64,000 nucleotides of DNA, taken from NCBI RefSeq assembly GCF_039503195.1, contig NZ_JBCJKP010000001.1, positions 6,448,001 through 6,512,000 of the forward strand. Direction: 5' to 3'. The position numbers and the translations under genes are program-made. Under the pieces are notes generated by a model. It saw only the letters and a program-made list of their open reading frames with translations. It was not told where the DNA came from and did not search any database. This document shows positions 1 through 7,764 of this stretch, in pieces (the stretch's first letter is position 1; every line of letters begins with the position of its first letter). This DNA is from Streptomyces mirabilis (lineage in GTDB: Bacteria > Actinomycetota > Actinomycetes > Streptomycetales > Streptomycetaceae).

Positions 1-1
1 C

Positions 2-781
2 ATCCTCCTCGGCGCCGTCCTCGGCAACTTCGTGCACTACGACGCCGCAGAGCGGATCATCAAGCGCTACGACCTCACCGGAGCGGGCGCCACGGCAGTC
101 AACTCCCTCTTCTCTCCTGCCGAAGGCACCAGTGCGAGCGTGGGCATCTTCGGGGTCGTGTTTCTGACGATCTCGGTGCTGAGTTTCGCGCGAGCCGTGC
201 AGCGGCTCTTCGAACAGACGTGGGAACTCAAGCCTCTCAGCGTGCGCAACACGCGCAACGGCCTGTGGTGGATCCTCACTCTCGGCGGCTACGGGGTGGT
301 CGCCGCGACGCTCTCCGCGCTCCTTGGCGGGGGCGCGCTGGGTCTGGCCGCCTCCGTGTGCCAGGTACCGGTGACCGCCGCGTTCCTTGTCTGGAGCGGC
401 CGGATCCTGTCGGCGAAGCGGATCAGCCGGCTGGACCTGCTCCCCTTCGGCGTCACCGCCGCCGTTCTGACGGTGGCCTACTCGGTGGGCGCGGCCCTCT
501 ACATGCCGCGCCTCTTCAACTCCTCCGCCGCACGCTACGGGGTGGTCGGCGCCGTCTTCGCGATGATCTCCGGCCTCTTCGCAGCCATGCTCGTCCTGGT
601 CGCGTCGGCGGCACTGGGACGAGAAGTACGGGACGAGCTCAGCCGGATCCGCCAGGGCCACCGCCCTTCCGACCACGAGGTCCACCGACAGTGGGACAGC
701 GTCGTCGAGCAGACTCGGTCACGGTGGCGGACGGCACGGGCACAGGTTTCTCATCACCAGGCCAAAGGCCCGAACCACTGA
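2..781 (+). CDS. YihY/BrkB-like integral membrane protein, 5'-truncated by window edge
   Basis: The frame is open to the left edge, so the N-terminus is missing; the first in-window start-like codon is a GTG at 32. The visible part has about five hydrophobic segments, beginning with the stretch containing GVVFLTISVLSF and ending with the stretch containing VFAMISGLFAAMLVLVASAA, then a charged tail (REVRDELSRIRQG). A late aromatic-glycine motif (ARYGVVGAVFAMIS) resembles the conserved YG..GA block near the end of YihY/BrkB proteins. These are multi-pass membrane proteins, often misnamed ribonuclease BN, with no settled function. The family call rests on membrane layout and that one motif, so another polytopic family is possible. 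Confidence 0.55.
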   Translation: MLLGAVLGNFVHYDAAERIIKRYDLTGAGATAVNSLFSPAEGTSASVGIFGVVFLTISVLSFARAVQRLFEQTWELKPLSVRNTRNGLWWILTLGGYGVVAATLSALLGGGALGLAASVCQVPVTAAFLVWSGRILSAKRISRLDLLPFGVTAAVLTVAYSVGAALYMPRLFNSSAARYGVVGAVFAMISGLFAAMLVLVASAALGREVRDELSRIRQGHRPSDHEVHRQWDSVVEQTRSRWRTARAQVSHHQAKGPNH

Positions 782-895
782 GTGAGCGGGGCACTTCCGG
801 TTGCGGGGGGTGCCCCTACGTCCTTCGTCAAGCTGTCGTGATGATGGCTGGCACGACGGATGAGGTTCAGGGCTCGGGTCGTGAGAGCAACACCC

Positions 896-1140
896 CCGCC
901 CCGACCGACTGGCGCGGCGAGGAAGTGCTGCCGGGCCCCGCCGTCACGACGACGAGCAAGGGACCGCGTACCTGCACAAGAACCTGCGCACCTACAGCCA
1001 CTACGCGCCGGAACCTGCCGGATCGGCACCGACGAGACGGCCGTCGTCGACCCGAAGCTGCGTGTGCGCGGCGTCAGCGGCCTGCGCGTAGCCGACGCTT
1101 CCGCGCCGCACGCGCGGCCGATCTCCAGCGCCCCCGTTCG
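896..1140 (+). pseudogene. GMC oxidoreductase C-terminal relic, frameshifted
   Basis: Three reading frames in succession spell the C-terminus of a glucose-methanol-choline (choline dehydrogenase-like) flavoprotein. Near 910 the frame reads [14 protein letters not shown] second frame from about 966 reads [15 protein letters not shown] third from 1010 reads [20 protein letters not shown] and then [14 protein letters not shown] enzymes end with exactly this order: the G-T-C-R-[MI]-G block and then VDP.LRV.G...LRVADAS. At least two frame changes are needed, there is no N-terminal FAD-binding region, and the expected ANTNA block after VADAS is degraded. This is a decayed gene end, not a functional enzyme. 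Confidence 0.65.
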
Positions 1141-1157
1141 TAGCCGCCCGCACACAC

Positions 1158-2057
1158 CTATGTCGGAAACAGCCATTCCATCGCGGCGAGGCTCTTGTCG
1201 ACGTACTTGCCTTGTTCCGCCTCGATGCCGTGTGCCAGGTCCTCGAAGACACTGCACCTGGCGTAGAACACGGCGCGCTCACTGAGGGCCGCGACGTCGT
1301 TGGCGTCGGTTCGATAGCTGCTGATGGCGGCGCGGGTGGCGGCAGGGCCGAGATCCCGGTAGATCAGCCCGAAGTCATGGGCCGGATCGACGACGGCTGC
1401 ATCGCTCCAGTCGATGATGCCGGTCACCGTCCATGCGACCGGGTCGATGAGAACGTGTTCGATCCCCAGATCGTTGTGGGAGAACGTTGGGATGTATCCA
1501 TCGTGCGGTGGTGCGGCATCCAAGAACGCCTCGACGGGTCGACGGTGCGCCGCCGGTACTTGCCCGGCTACCGTCACATAGTTCTCCGTGGCCTCTTGTC
1601 GCCACTCGGCCAGCGACTGATGGTCCACTTCCACCAGATCGGCCAGCCGTTCGATCGGAACAGCGTGCAGCGCAGTGAGCAGCTCGCCGAGCGTGGCGCC
1701 GATCGTCGTGCCGTGGGCCGATCGCTGGTGCCGCGACATGTCCAACAGCGGCGCGCCGGGGAGCTTGTGGTAGGCCAGACATCCCTGCTCCGCGACCGTG
1801 AACGTCGGTTCGGGGACGGGCAGCGGCGAGATATCGGCGACGGCAGCAAGTACGCGGGCCTCGCGGCCCACCAGCGATGCCCGCCGTGCCAGGTCGGGTT
1901 CCTTGCTGAAGCGCACGATCAGCTCACCGTTGACCTCGTACGCCAGGTTGTCCAGGCCCTCGCCAAGCGGCACAACGGAGTCGATCTGATAGTCGGGCAT
2001 GTGCGTCACCACGACGCCGCGGACGTCTGCGACGCGGTCGCGGCTGCGACTGGTCAT
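1158..2057 (-). CDS. Aminoglycoside phosphotransferase (APH)-family kinase
   Basis: A 299-residue protein with the APH kinase fold. The Brenner-type catalytic motif is [14 protein letters not shown] (His194, Asn195, Asp196), and the metal-binding motif is [18 protein letters not shown] (first Asp about residue 216). The N-terminal lobe has a nucleotide-binding beta-hairpin ([21 protein letters not shown]) and a possible Lys/Glu pair. Members phosphorylate hydroxyls on aminoglycosides, macrolides or metabolites; the substrate cannot be read from sequence. ATG 2057 gives the longest form, but an ATG at 2000 (MPDYQIDSV) preceded by GGTGA is an alternative start. It stands alone between a GMC relic and small hypothetical genes. 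Confidence 0.8.
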   Translation of the reverse strand: MTSRSRDRVADVRGVVVTHMPDYQIDSVVPLGEGLDNLAYEVNGELIVRFSKEPDLARRASLVGREARVLAAVADISPLPVPEPTFTVAEQGCLAYHKLPGAPLLDMSRHQRSAHGTTIGATLGELLTALHAVPIERLADLVEVDHQSLAEWRQEATENYVTVAGQVPAAHRRPVEAFLDAAPPHDGYIPTFSHNDLGIEHVLIDPVAWTVTGIIDWSDAAVVDPAHDFGLIYRDLGPAATRAAISSYRTDANDVAALSERAVFYARCSVFEDLAHGIEAEQGKYVDKSLAAMEWLFPT

Positions 2058-2199
2058 CCGCCGACCTTATCGATCGATCGCATGAGACCGGCGGTGGTCG
2101 TCGGGTGGCCACGCGGTCGCCGGCCAGGCCCGCAAAGGCGCGGACGGCCTCCCTCCAGGCACGAAAAGAGGGGCTGTGAACGCGGCTTGGTGATTCACG

Positions 2200-2403
2200 T
2201 CATTCGGTCCCGCTTCCACCCGGCGGGGGGCCGGTGGACCGAGTCGTTCCACCGGCATCCGGTTCAACGACGGCGCTGCGCCGGTCCTGGTCCACGAACG
2301 CCTTCAGCCGGGCATCTTCGGCAGTGCCGCGCGCATTGCCGTCGAGCGACCACGCCGTCAACGCGATCACCAGATAGCCCGCGAAGATGAGCCACTCCGA
2401 CAT
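2200..2403 (-). CDS. Possible small single-pass membrane protein
   Basis: A 67-residue reading frame starting MSEWLIFAGYLVIALTAWSL, giving one plausible N-terminal transmembrane helix. A polar tail follows (DGNARGTAEDARLKAFVDQD), ending in a Gly/Pro/Thr-rich segment. A purine-rich GGGGAT lies upstream of ATG 2403, and an in-frame ATG at 2421 is an alternative start. I recognise no family. The hydrophobic start followed by a charged helix looks protein-like, but a chance frame in high-GC DNA cannot be excluded. Confidence 0.3.
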   Translation of the reverse strand: MSEWLIFAGYLVIALTAWSLDGNARGTAEDARLKAFVDQDRRSAVVEPDAGGTTRSTGPPPGGSGTE

Positions 2404-2562
2404 ACAGGTCAGTATCCCCATGGCCCGGTGCCTGACCCGTCCGCTCACCCAGAACGGGCTGCCCATCTCCAACGGCCGTGGATTCAAGGGCTGTTGCCAG
2501 TTGCGCTGCCCCGCCACCGGGGACCAAGGCCGTGACGCCTCATGCGGCCGGCCCGAACACCG

Positions 2563-2847
2563 TCATGCGGAAGCCACCACCTCGCCGGCCATGACCTGGG
2601 GAGGATTGGGGAGCAGTGACGCGAGGTTGTCCCGCACGAAGTCCGCAGCCCTCGAGATCGATTCGTCGGCACCGGCCCGGTCCTGGAAGACGCTGGTCGA
2701 GACCATCGCTCCGTCCCCGGTGTCGATCCAGTAGTAGGCCACGAAGCCGGGAACCTGGCGCATGAGCGGCACGAACCCCTCGTTCACGAGACGTGCGGCC
2801 TCGGCCGAATCGGTCACCCCTTCGTACCGCCGGATCGCTGCGTACAT
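2563..2847 (-). CDS. Antibiotic-biosynthesis-monooxygenase-like (dimeric alpha/beta barrel) small protein
   Basis: Start chosen at ATG 2847 because GAGGAG lies about 8 bases upstream; a longer in-frame extension to 2940 is Arg-rich and unlike coding sequence. The 94-residue product begins MYAAIRRYEGVTDSAEAARL and continues with GFVPLMRQVPGFVAYYWIDTG and VSTSVFQDRAGADESI. That is the alternating strand-helix pattern of the ABM/dimeric ferredoxin-like fold, in which a helix after the first strand is followed by a PGF.aYy strand. Such proteins range from quinol monooxygenases to non-catalytic stress proteins. No catalytic residue allows a finer call. Confidence 0.6.
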   Translation of the reverse strand: MYAAIRRYEGVTDSAEAARLVNEGFVPLMRQVPGFVAYYWIDTGDGAMVSTSVFQDRAGADESISRAADFVRDNLASLLPNPPQVMAGEVVASA

Positions 2848-3179
2848 CGACAAACTCCTCACGGCGTTCTGGGTTCGTCCTCTGCTGGGACGTCGTACCC
2901 CTGCGACGGCTGCCTGGCTCATGAGGCGTCCGGCAATCACCTGAAGGGCCGCCTCGGGCGACCCGAACGGCGGTAGTCCGTTCGGTACGTCAGGGGGCGC
3001 AGGTGCAGGTCGCGGTCGGGGTCCTACTGGATGCGGGCCGGTGCGCGCTTGAGTTGACGTCGGCAGATGCTGAGGTCGTCAGGCCGCGTTCACGGGCTGG
3101 TCCGGCGAGGGACGGCGCCTGCGTTGCGGGGAGGACGACTCGCGCCGGCGCGTTGGTCGCTGCCATCGGGGATTGCGGG

Positions 3180-5615
3180 TCACGGGTGCGGCAGCGGCTG
3201 CTCTGTCCAGACGGTCTTGCCGTCGTGGCTGTAGCGGGTGCCCCAGCGCTCGGTGAGCTGCGCGACCAGGAAGAGCCCTCGTCCGCCCTCGTCCGTGCTG
3301 AGGGCCCGTCGGAGGTGAGGGGACGTGTGGCTGGCGTCCGACACCTCACAGATCAGGCAGTGCGTACGGATGAGGCGCAGGGTGACGGGGCCGGCCGCGT
3401 ACCGGTAGGCGTTGGTGACGAGCTCGCTGGCGACCAGCTCGGTGGTGAAGGTCAGTTCCGTCAGCCCCCATTCGGTCAGTTTCGCCGTGGCCAGCTCCCT
3501 GGCACGGGCGGCGGCGGTCGCTTCCAGGGGCAGCTGCCAGATGGCGACATCCTGTGGCGGTAGCACCCGGGTACGGGCGATGAGCAGCGCGACGTCGTCG
3601 GTGGGGAGGTGCTCCTTCGGCAGCAGCGCTTCGACCACGGCGTGGCAGGTGCTGTCCAGAGGATCGGCGACGTGGGTGAGACATTCGTCCAGGTGCTCCA
3701 GCGCGGCGTCGATGTCGCCGTTGCGCGCCTCCAGAAGACCGTTGGTGTACAGCGTGAGCAGGCTGCCCTCGGGGAGGTCGAGGTCGTACGTTTCGAACGG
3801 CAGCCCGCCCAGACCCAGCGGTGGACCCGCGGGCAGGTCGAGCACGGTCACCTCGCCGTCCGGGGTGGACAGCATCGGTGCCGGGTGACCGGCGCGTGCC
3901 AGGGAGCAGTGCCGGGAGACCGGATCGTAGACCGCGTACACGCAGGTGGCTCCGAGCATCTGCTCCACTGTGGACCCGCTGTCGTCGGCGTTCGCCTCCA
4001 GCTCGGAGGCCAGCAGACTGACCAGATCGTCCAGCCGTGCCACCACCTCGTCCGGTTCCAGGTCGAGGCTGGCCAGGGTGCGCACGGCGGCGCGCAGGCG
4101 GCCCATGGAGGCCGCGGCGTGAAGCCCGTGGCCGACCACGTCTCCCACCACGAGTGCGACCCGGGCCCCGGACAACGGGATCACGTCGAACCAGTCACCG
4201 CCGATGCCCGGTTCACCACTCGCCGGGAGATATCGGCAGGCCACCTCGACCGCCGGCAGGTCGGACACCGCGCTCGGCAGCAGACTGCGCTGCAGAGTCA
4301 GAGCGGCGCTCTGCTGCTGGGTGAAGCGGCGCGCGTTGTCGATGCAGACGGCCGCACGCGAGGAAAACTCATGGGCCACCGCGGCATCGTCGTCCTCGAA
4401 AGGCTCCGAATGGCGCACGCGCCACAGGCTCACCACGCCCAGTACCAGGCCGCGAGCCACCAGGGGCACCACGATCAGCGAATGAACGCCGAGACCCATG
4501 GCTATCTCGATCCGCCGCCGGTCCATGGCGTACCACTCGGGGCGCAGGGACAGCAGTCGGTCGAGAATCGGGCGACGCTCGGCCAAGCACCGCGCCTGCG
4601 GGGACTCCGGAAGGAGCGGGACCACCTCGCCCTCCTGGTACGGGACCCGGCGTTCCGGGGGCGAGAGGGCCACTCGGAGCAGCGGACCTCTCACACCGGG
4701 GGGTGGTTCGTCACCAAGTGTCACCGGCTTCATGAGGTCCACCGAGCAGTAGTCGGCGAGGCCGTGGGAGGCCACCTCGGCCAGTTCCCGGGCCGTCTGT
4801 ACCACGTCCAGCGAGGTTCCGATCCGGGCGCTCGCCTCGTTCAGCAGGGCGAGCCTGCGTTGGGCCCGGTGGCGGTCGGTCACGTCCTCGATCGTCTCGG
4901 CCACGCCGAGAACCCGGCCCGCGGGGTCTTCCATCCGGAACGCCGAGACGGACACGATCCGGTTCCGGCCCGGATCATGGCGTGCCCTGGCCGACTGTTC
5001 CGTGAAGATCAACGGCTCGCCGGTCTCCAGGACGTGCCGTACCCGCTCCTCGGTCGGACCCGCGTCCTCGTCGACCATGAATTCGCGAGGACGACGGCCT
5101 ACCGGCGCCTCGGCCGGGACACCGCTTGCCTTCTCGACCGCGCGGTTGACCCGGATCACTCTGCTGTCCGGGCCGTAAGTGACCAGACCGATCGGTGACC
5201 GGCGGTACAGGCCGTCCAGCAGCGCACGGTCCCGCTGCCAGGCAATGACCTCCGCGGCGGGGGCTCCGACCAGGACCCACTCCTGACCGTCCCCGTCCCG
5301 AGTGATCGCGCGGGCCCGGAAACCCATCTCCACCCGCCGTCCGTCGCGGTGTCGGACGGGCAGGACCCCGAACCAGCCCCCCGTCCTCATGGCGTCCACG
5401 ACGACGGACCGTACGACAGGCAGGTCACGAGCGTCCACCAGGAGGTCCTGCCACGCCCGTCCGATCACTTCCTTGGCCGGATAGCCCAGCAGCTCCTGTG
5501 CCCGTGTGCTCCAGCCGACCACGTCGCCTCGATCGTCGAGCACGGCCGAGGCGCCGCGGCCGAGGGCGAACGGATCCTCAGGACTCTCGCTGAAATGCAT
5601 CGACGGCATCCCCAT
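3180..5615 (-). CDS. PAS-PAS-GAF-SpoIIE(PP2C)-HATPase multidomain signalling phosphatase
   Basis: About 811 residues. Order of domains: PAS (about 20-130, with GWSTRAQELLGYPAKEVIG), second PAS/PAC (about 140-265, ending ETIEDVTDRHRAQRRL), GAF (about 270-430), SpoIIE/PP2C phosphatase (about 450-665; GIGGDWFDVIPL, VVGDVVGHGLHAA, TLYTNGLLEAR, DDVALLIAR), then an RsbW-like histidine-kinase ATPase (about 690-810; ASELVTNAYRYA, DEGGRGLFLVAQL). This is the Streptomyces RsbU/RsbW fusion layout, which dephosphorylates anti-anti-sigma factors and can phosphorylate them through the ATPase end. ATG 5615 is preferred over the GTG at 5624 because AAGG sits 9 bases upstream. No partner STAS gene is adjacent. 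Confidence 0.9.
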   Translation of the reverse strand: MGMPSMHFSESPEDPFALGRGASAVLDDRGDVVGWSTRAQELLGYPAKEVIGRAWQDLLVDARDLPVVRSVVVDAMRTGGWFGVLPVRHRDGRRVEMGFRARAITRDGDGQEWVLVGAPAAEVIAWQRDRALLDGLYRRSPIGLVTYGPDSRVIRVNRAVEKASGVPAEAPVGRRPREFMVDEDAGPTEERVRHVLETGEPLIFTEQSARARHDPGRNRIVSVSAFRMEDPAGRVLGVAETIEDVTDRHRAQRRLALLNEASARIGTSLDVVQTARELAEVASHGLADYCSVDLMKPVTLGDEPPPGVRGPLLRVALSPPERRVPYQEGEVVPLLPESPQARCLAERRPILDRLLSLRPEWYAMDRRRIEIAMGLGVHSLIVVPLVARGLVLGVVSLWRVRHSEPFEDDDAAVAHEFSSRAAVCIDNARRFTQQQSAALTLQRSLLPSAVSDLPAVEVACRYLPASGEPGIGGDWFDVIPLSGARVALVVGDVVGHGLHAAASMGRLRAAVRTLASLDLEPDEVVARLDDLVSLLASELEANADDSGSTVEQMLGATCVYAVYDPVSRHCSLARAGHPAPMLSTPDGEVTVLDLPAGPPLGLGGLPFETYDLDLPEGSLLTLYTNGLLEARNGDIDAALEHLDECLTHVADPLDSTCHAVVEALLPKEHLPTDDVALLIARTRVLPPQDVAIWQLPLEATAAARARELATAKLTEWGLTELTFTTELVASELVTNAYRYAAGPVTLRLIRTHCLICEVSDASHTSPHLRRALSTDEGGRGLFLVAQLTERWGTRYSHDGKTVWTEQPLPHP

Positions 5616-5788
5616 AGCCACCACCTTGCCTACGTGACTCCGATGTTCCTCCCCGCGCTCTCCCTTCGCGACCTTCCCGCACCTCTCGGCCCGGCAGGAC
5701 GACCCGGCCGTGGCGCCGCGCCAATGACGATCGACGCCATGGCCCCGGTCGGGCCGGACTCAGGCCGGTTCGGCCCCTTCGCCGATCC

Positions 5789-5848
5789 CTCCGGTACCTC
5801 CGGCTGCTTCTCCGACACCTCCGGTACCTCCGGCTACTTCTCCGACAC
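5789..5848. repeat. Two tandem 30-bp units
   Basis: Units 5789-5818 and 5819-5848 are identical except for one base (G at 5806, A at 5836). On the minus strand each unit keeps the reading frame and spells a VSEKQPEVPE-type decapeptide. In the unit next to the msrA relic the single difference turns CAG into a TAG stop. The repeat sits at the end of the msrA relic frame and probably arose by slippage. Confidence 0.8.
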
Positions 5849-5998
5849 CTCCGGAGCCGACGCGACGCCCGTCGGTCGGGACGCCCCCCGGTTGCTCTCG
5901 GACGGGGCACTCAGCTTGCCCTCCGTCCCTCCTGTGCCGCAGTAGCCCGCCGGCTTCTTGTCGAGGTACTGCTCGGAACTACGACGCATCCACCCCCC
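5834..5998 (-). pseudogene. msrA C-terminal relic
   Basis: Minus-strand frame from ATG 5989 reads MRRSSEQYLDKKPAGYCGTG, then GTEGKLSAPSES and GASRPTG, and stops at TAG 5836-5834; an in-frame TAG lies at 6001-5999. It aligns with the end of the intact MsrA encoded at 7765-8475 ([35 protein letters not shown]). It includes the same unusual insertion between GTG and the terminal cysteine motif. The last cysteine is replaced by Arg and the catalytic N-terminal domain is absent, so this is a gene fragment and not an enzyme. Confidence 0.65.
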
Positions 5999-6439
5999 CT
6001 ACGACGGCGGCGCAGACGTCATCCTCGCCACACCCGCGGAACGCGACCGGCTTCGCGGGCGGCACACCGACCGGCTCTCCCGCCACCCAGCCGGCCTCTG
6101 AAAGAGAAGCAGGAGCTGCAGGGCATCCCACCGGCCGAGGACTATCACCATGCAGTGTCTGTCGCGGTGTCGGGTGGCCGGCACGGCGCTACCCGGAGTC
6201 CGAGGACGAGAACGCGATCGTGCCGGACCGGTACTCCCCTTGATGTCGGCAACTGGGCGTGCGAAGCGAGTACCTCGGCTCGCCGGACGCCGCCGTGGGA
6301 CCGCCGACCCTTCCCGTCAGGCCGAACGTCACTGGCCGCCGGAGCGGCGCGGTGCTGTCATGGGTAGGGAGACGGGCGTGGACGAGCGGCCGCGCAGGCC
6401 GGGGCGCCGCCCCGTCGAGAAGCGGAGGAGGCCGATGCC
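5999..6439. other. Gene-poor interval between the msrA relic and the CBS-BON gene
   Basis: No reading frame here looks protein-coding on either strand. It contains the first copy of a 40-bp duplicated element (6236-6275) and, at its right end, the GGAGGAGG ribosome binding site (6424-6431) of the downstream CBS gene. The rest is probably decayed coding DNA plus the promoter of the CBS gene. Confidence 0.5.
6236..6275. repeat. 40-bp direct repeat, copy 1
   Basis: Matches 7352-7391 in the same orientation at 38 of 40 positions (differences at 6243 and 6272). The shared core includes GTCGGCAACTGGGCGTGCGA. The second copy covers the ribosome binding site and leader of the small gene at 7081-7347. 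This copy has no such gene downstream on the minus strand, so it looks like a leftover of a duplicated leader. Confidence 0.8.
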
Positions 6440-7084
6440 ATGCTGCACCGCCGCACGGTCGGTGACGTGATGACCGAGGAGGTCATCACCCTCCGCCCCA
6501 ACACACCGTTCCACGAGATCGCCGCCCTGCTGGACGCGAACGACATCGTCGCGGCCCCGGTCATCGACGACGAGGGCGCCCCCATCGGCGTCGTGTCCGC
6601 GTCCGACGTGCTGCGGCGCGAGACCGGCATGCCCGATCCGCAGGGGCAGGACGGGAACGACGAGCGTGCCTGGGGCAAGGCCCGGGCCCGGACGGCGAGC
6701 GCGCTCATGAGCAGCCCCGTCTTCACCGCCCGTGCCGATTGGACAATCCCCCGGGCCGCGCGGGAACTCCGCAGGCGGCACGTCAAGCAGCTGCCGGTGG
6801 TCGGCGACCACGGGCTCCTCACCGGCATCGTCAGCCGCAGCGACCTGTTGGACACTTTCATCCGCTCCGACGTTGAGATCCGCGGCGAGGTCGAGCGGGA
6901 CGTCCTGGGGCGCATCCTCGGCCTGGAAGAGGGCACCGTCGCGGTCGAGGTCCGGGACGGGGACGTTACCCTCCGGGGTCACGTCCCGGAATCGCGGCTC
7001 GTCCCGGTGGTCGTGGGCCTGTGCCAGGGCGTCGACGGTGTCGTCGCCGTGGAAGCCGACCTCGCGGCCGCCCGGGCGGACTAG
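6440..7084 (+). CDS. CBS-pair and BON domain protein
   Basis: 214 residues with two CBS motifs and a BON domain. CBS1, about residues 5-60, has TVGDVMTEEVITLRPNTPFH and PVIDDEGAPIGVVSASDVLRR. CBS2, about 88-145, has ASALMSSPVFTARADWTI and LPVVGDHGLLTGIVSRSDLL. A C-terminal BON domain (about 150-210, with VEVRDGDVTLRGHVPESR) follows. CBS pairs bind adenine nucleotides as energy sensors, and BON domains often bind membranes or lipid. This fusion is common in streptomycetes, typically in stress or dormancy clusters, and its target is unknown. GGAGGAGG at 6424-6431 sets the ATG 6440 start. Its stop overlaps the end of the convergent gene at 7081. Confidence 0.85.
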   Translation: MLHRRTVGDVMTEEVITLRPNTPFHEIAALLDANDIVAAPVIDDEGAPIGVVSASDVLRRETGMPDPQGQDGNDERAWGKARARTASALMSSPVFTARADWTIPRAARELRRRHVKQLPVVGDHGLLTGIVSRSDLLDTFIRSDVEIRGEVERDVLGRILGLEEGTVAVEVRDGDVTLRGHVPESRLVPVVVGLCQGVDGVVAVEADLAAARAD

Positions 7085-7347
7085 TCGTTGGTGACTTCGC
7101 GGGCTGGAGCGATGCGCGTCGAGCGGTACGTCCGTGTGTGATCGCTCGACGTCCTGGACTCACGGAACTGCCCAAGCAGGGTGAAGAGCCCGGTCACCAC
7201 GGCAGCGTCTTCGTCCGCGGTCAGCGACCGGAAGCGCGATGCGTCGACCGCCGGCAGTACGAGGCGGAGGGCGAGTGCTTCCCAGACGTGGAGGGTCGAG
7301 AAGGAGATGGCTATGCGGCCGTCGTCGGCGGCGGGCCTCGTCGACAT
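7081..7347 (-). CDS. Hypothetical protein, 88 aa
   Basis: Start at ATG 7347 is supported by AAGGGGG 4-10 bases upstream. The product begins MSTRPAADDGRIAISFSTLH and includes VWEALALRLVLPAVDASRFR and TADEDAAVVTGLFTLLGQFR, which would be two or three amphipathic helices. I do not recognise the family. Its leader is one copy of a 40-bp element repeated 1.1 kb away, and it converges with and slightly overlaps the CBS-BON gene. Confidence 0.5.
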   Translation of the reverse strand: MSTRPAADDGRIAISFSTLHVWEALALRLVLPAVDASRFRSLTADEDAAVVTGLFTLLGQFRESRTSSDHTRTYRSTRIAPAREVTND

Positions 7348-7351
7348 GATC

Positions 7352-7391
7352 CCCCTTGGTGTCGGCAACTGGGCGTGCGAAGCGAGTGCCT
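7352..7391. repeat. 40-bp direct repeat, copy 2 (leader of the 88-aa gene)
   Basis: Same sequence as 6236-6275 with two differences. In the minus direction it ends with the CCAAGGGGG ribosome binding site of the gene starting at 7347, so the repeated segment is a 5' leader or promoter-proximal element rather than coding sequence. Confidence 0.8.
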
Positions 7392-7409
7392 GGTGTGCGG
7401 CTGCTCAGG

Positions 7410-7708
7410 TCAGAAGGAGTCGAGGCTGCTGCGTGGTGGTGACGGAGCATCGCCCGTCCCGATCTCCGGGTTCGGCGTGGAGAGCTTGTCGACTGCGCTG
7501 TGGATGTCCACCTGGATGCGCTGCATCTGTTCGAGCACCTCCGGGTCGTGTTCGCTGAACCCGTCCCGGCTCAGCCGTACGGCCCCTCCCGCAGCTTCAT
7601 CACTTCACGGATGCGTACGGCGTCCTCGGTGGCCGCCCGGTGGAACTCCCGGTACGCCGTGGCCGCCGGGCCGCTGGTAGCGCCGACCGCACTCCAGAGT
7701 TCACCCAT
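7410..7708 (-). pseudogene. Small hypothetical gene, apparently frameshifted
   Basis: ATG 7708 opens a 45-codon frame (MGELWSAVGATSGPAATAYR, then EFHRAATEDAVRIREVMKLR) ending at TGA 7573-7571. An overlapping frame, one base off, continues with protein-like sequence (RDGFSEHDPEVLEQMQRIQV, then DIHSAVDKLSTPNPE) to TGA 7412-7410. Both halves are charged, helical and unlike the surrounding shadow frames, so one gene of about 100 codons broken by a small indel near 7575-7590 is the simplest reading. Two overlapping genes are the alternative. No family recognised. Confidence 0.35.
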
Positions 7709-7764
7709 GTCTGTCAGCCCGCCCTTCCAACAGCCCCGATCAGAGGATCGATCGAGGGCCTTGC

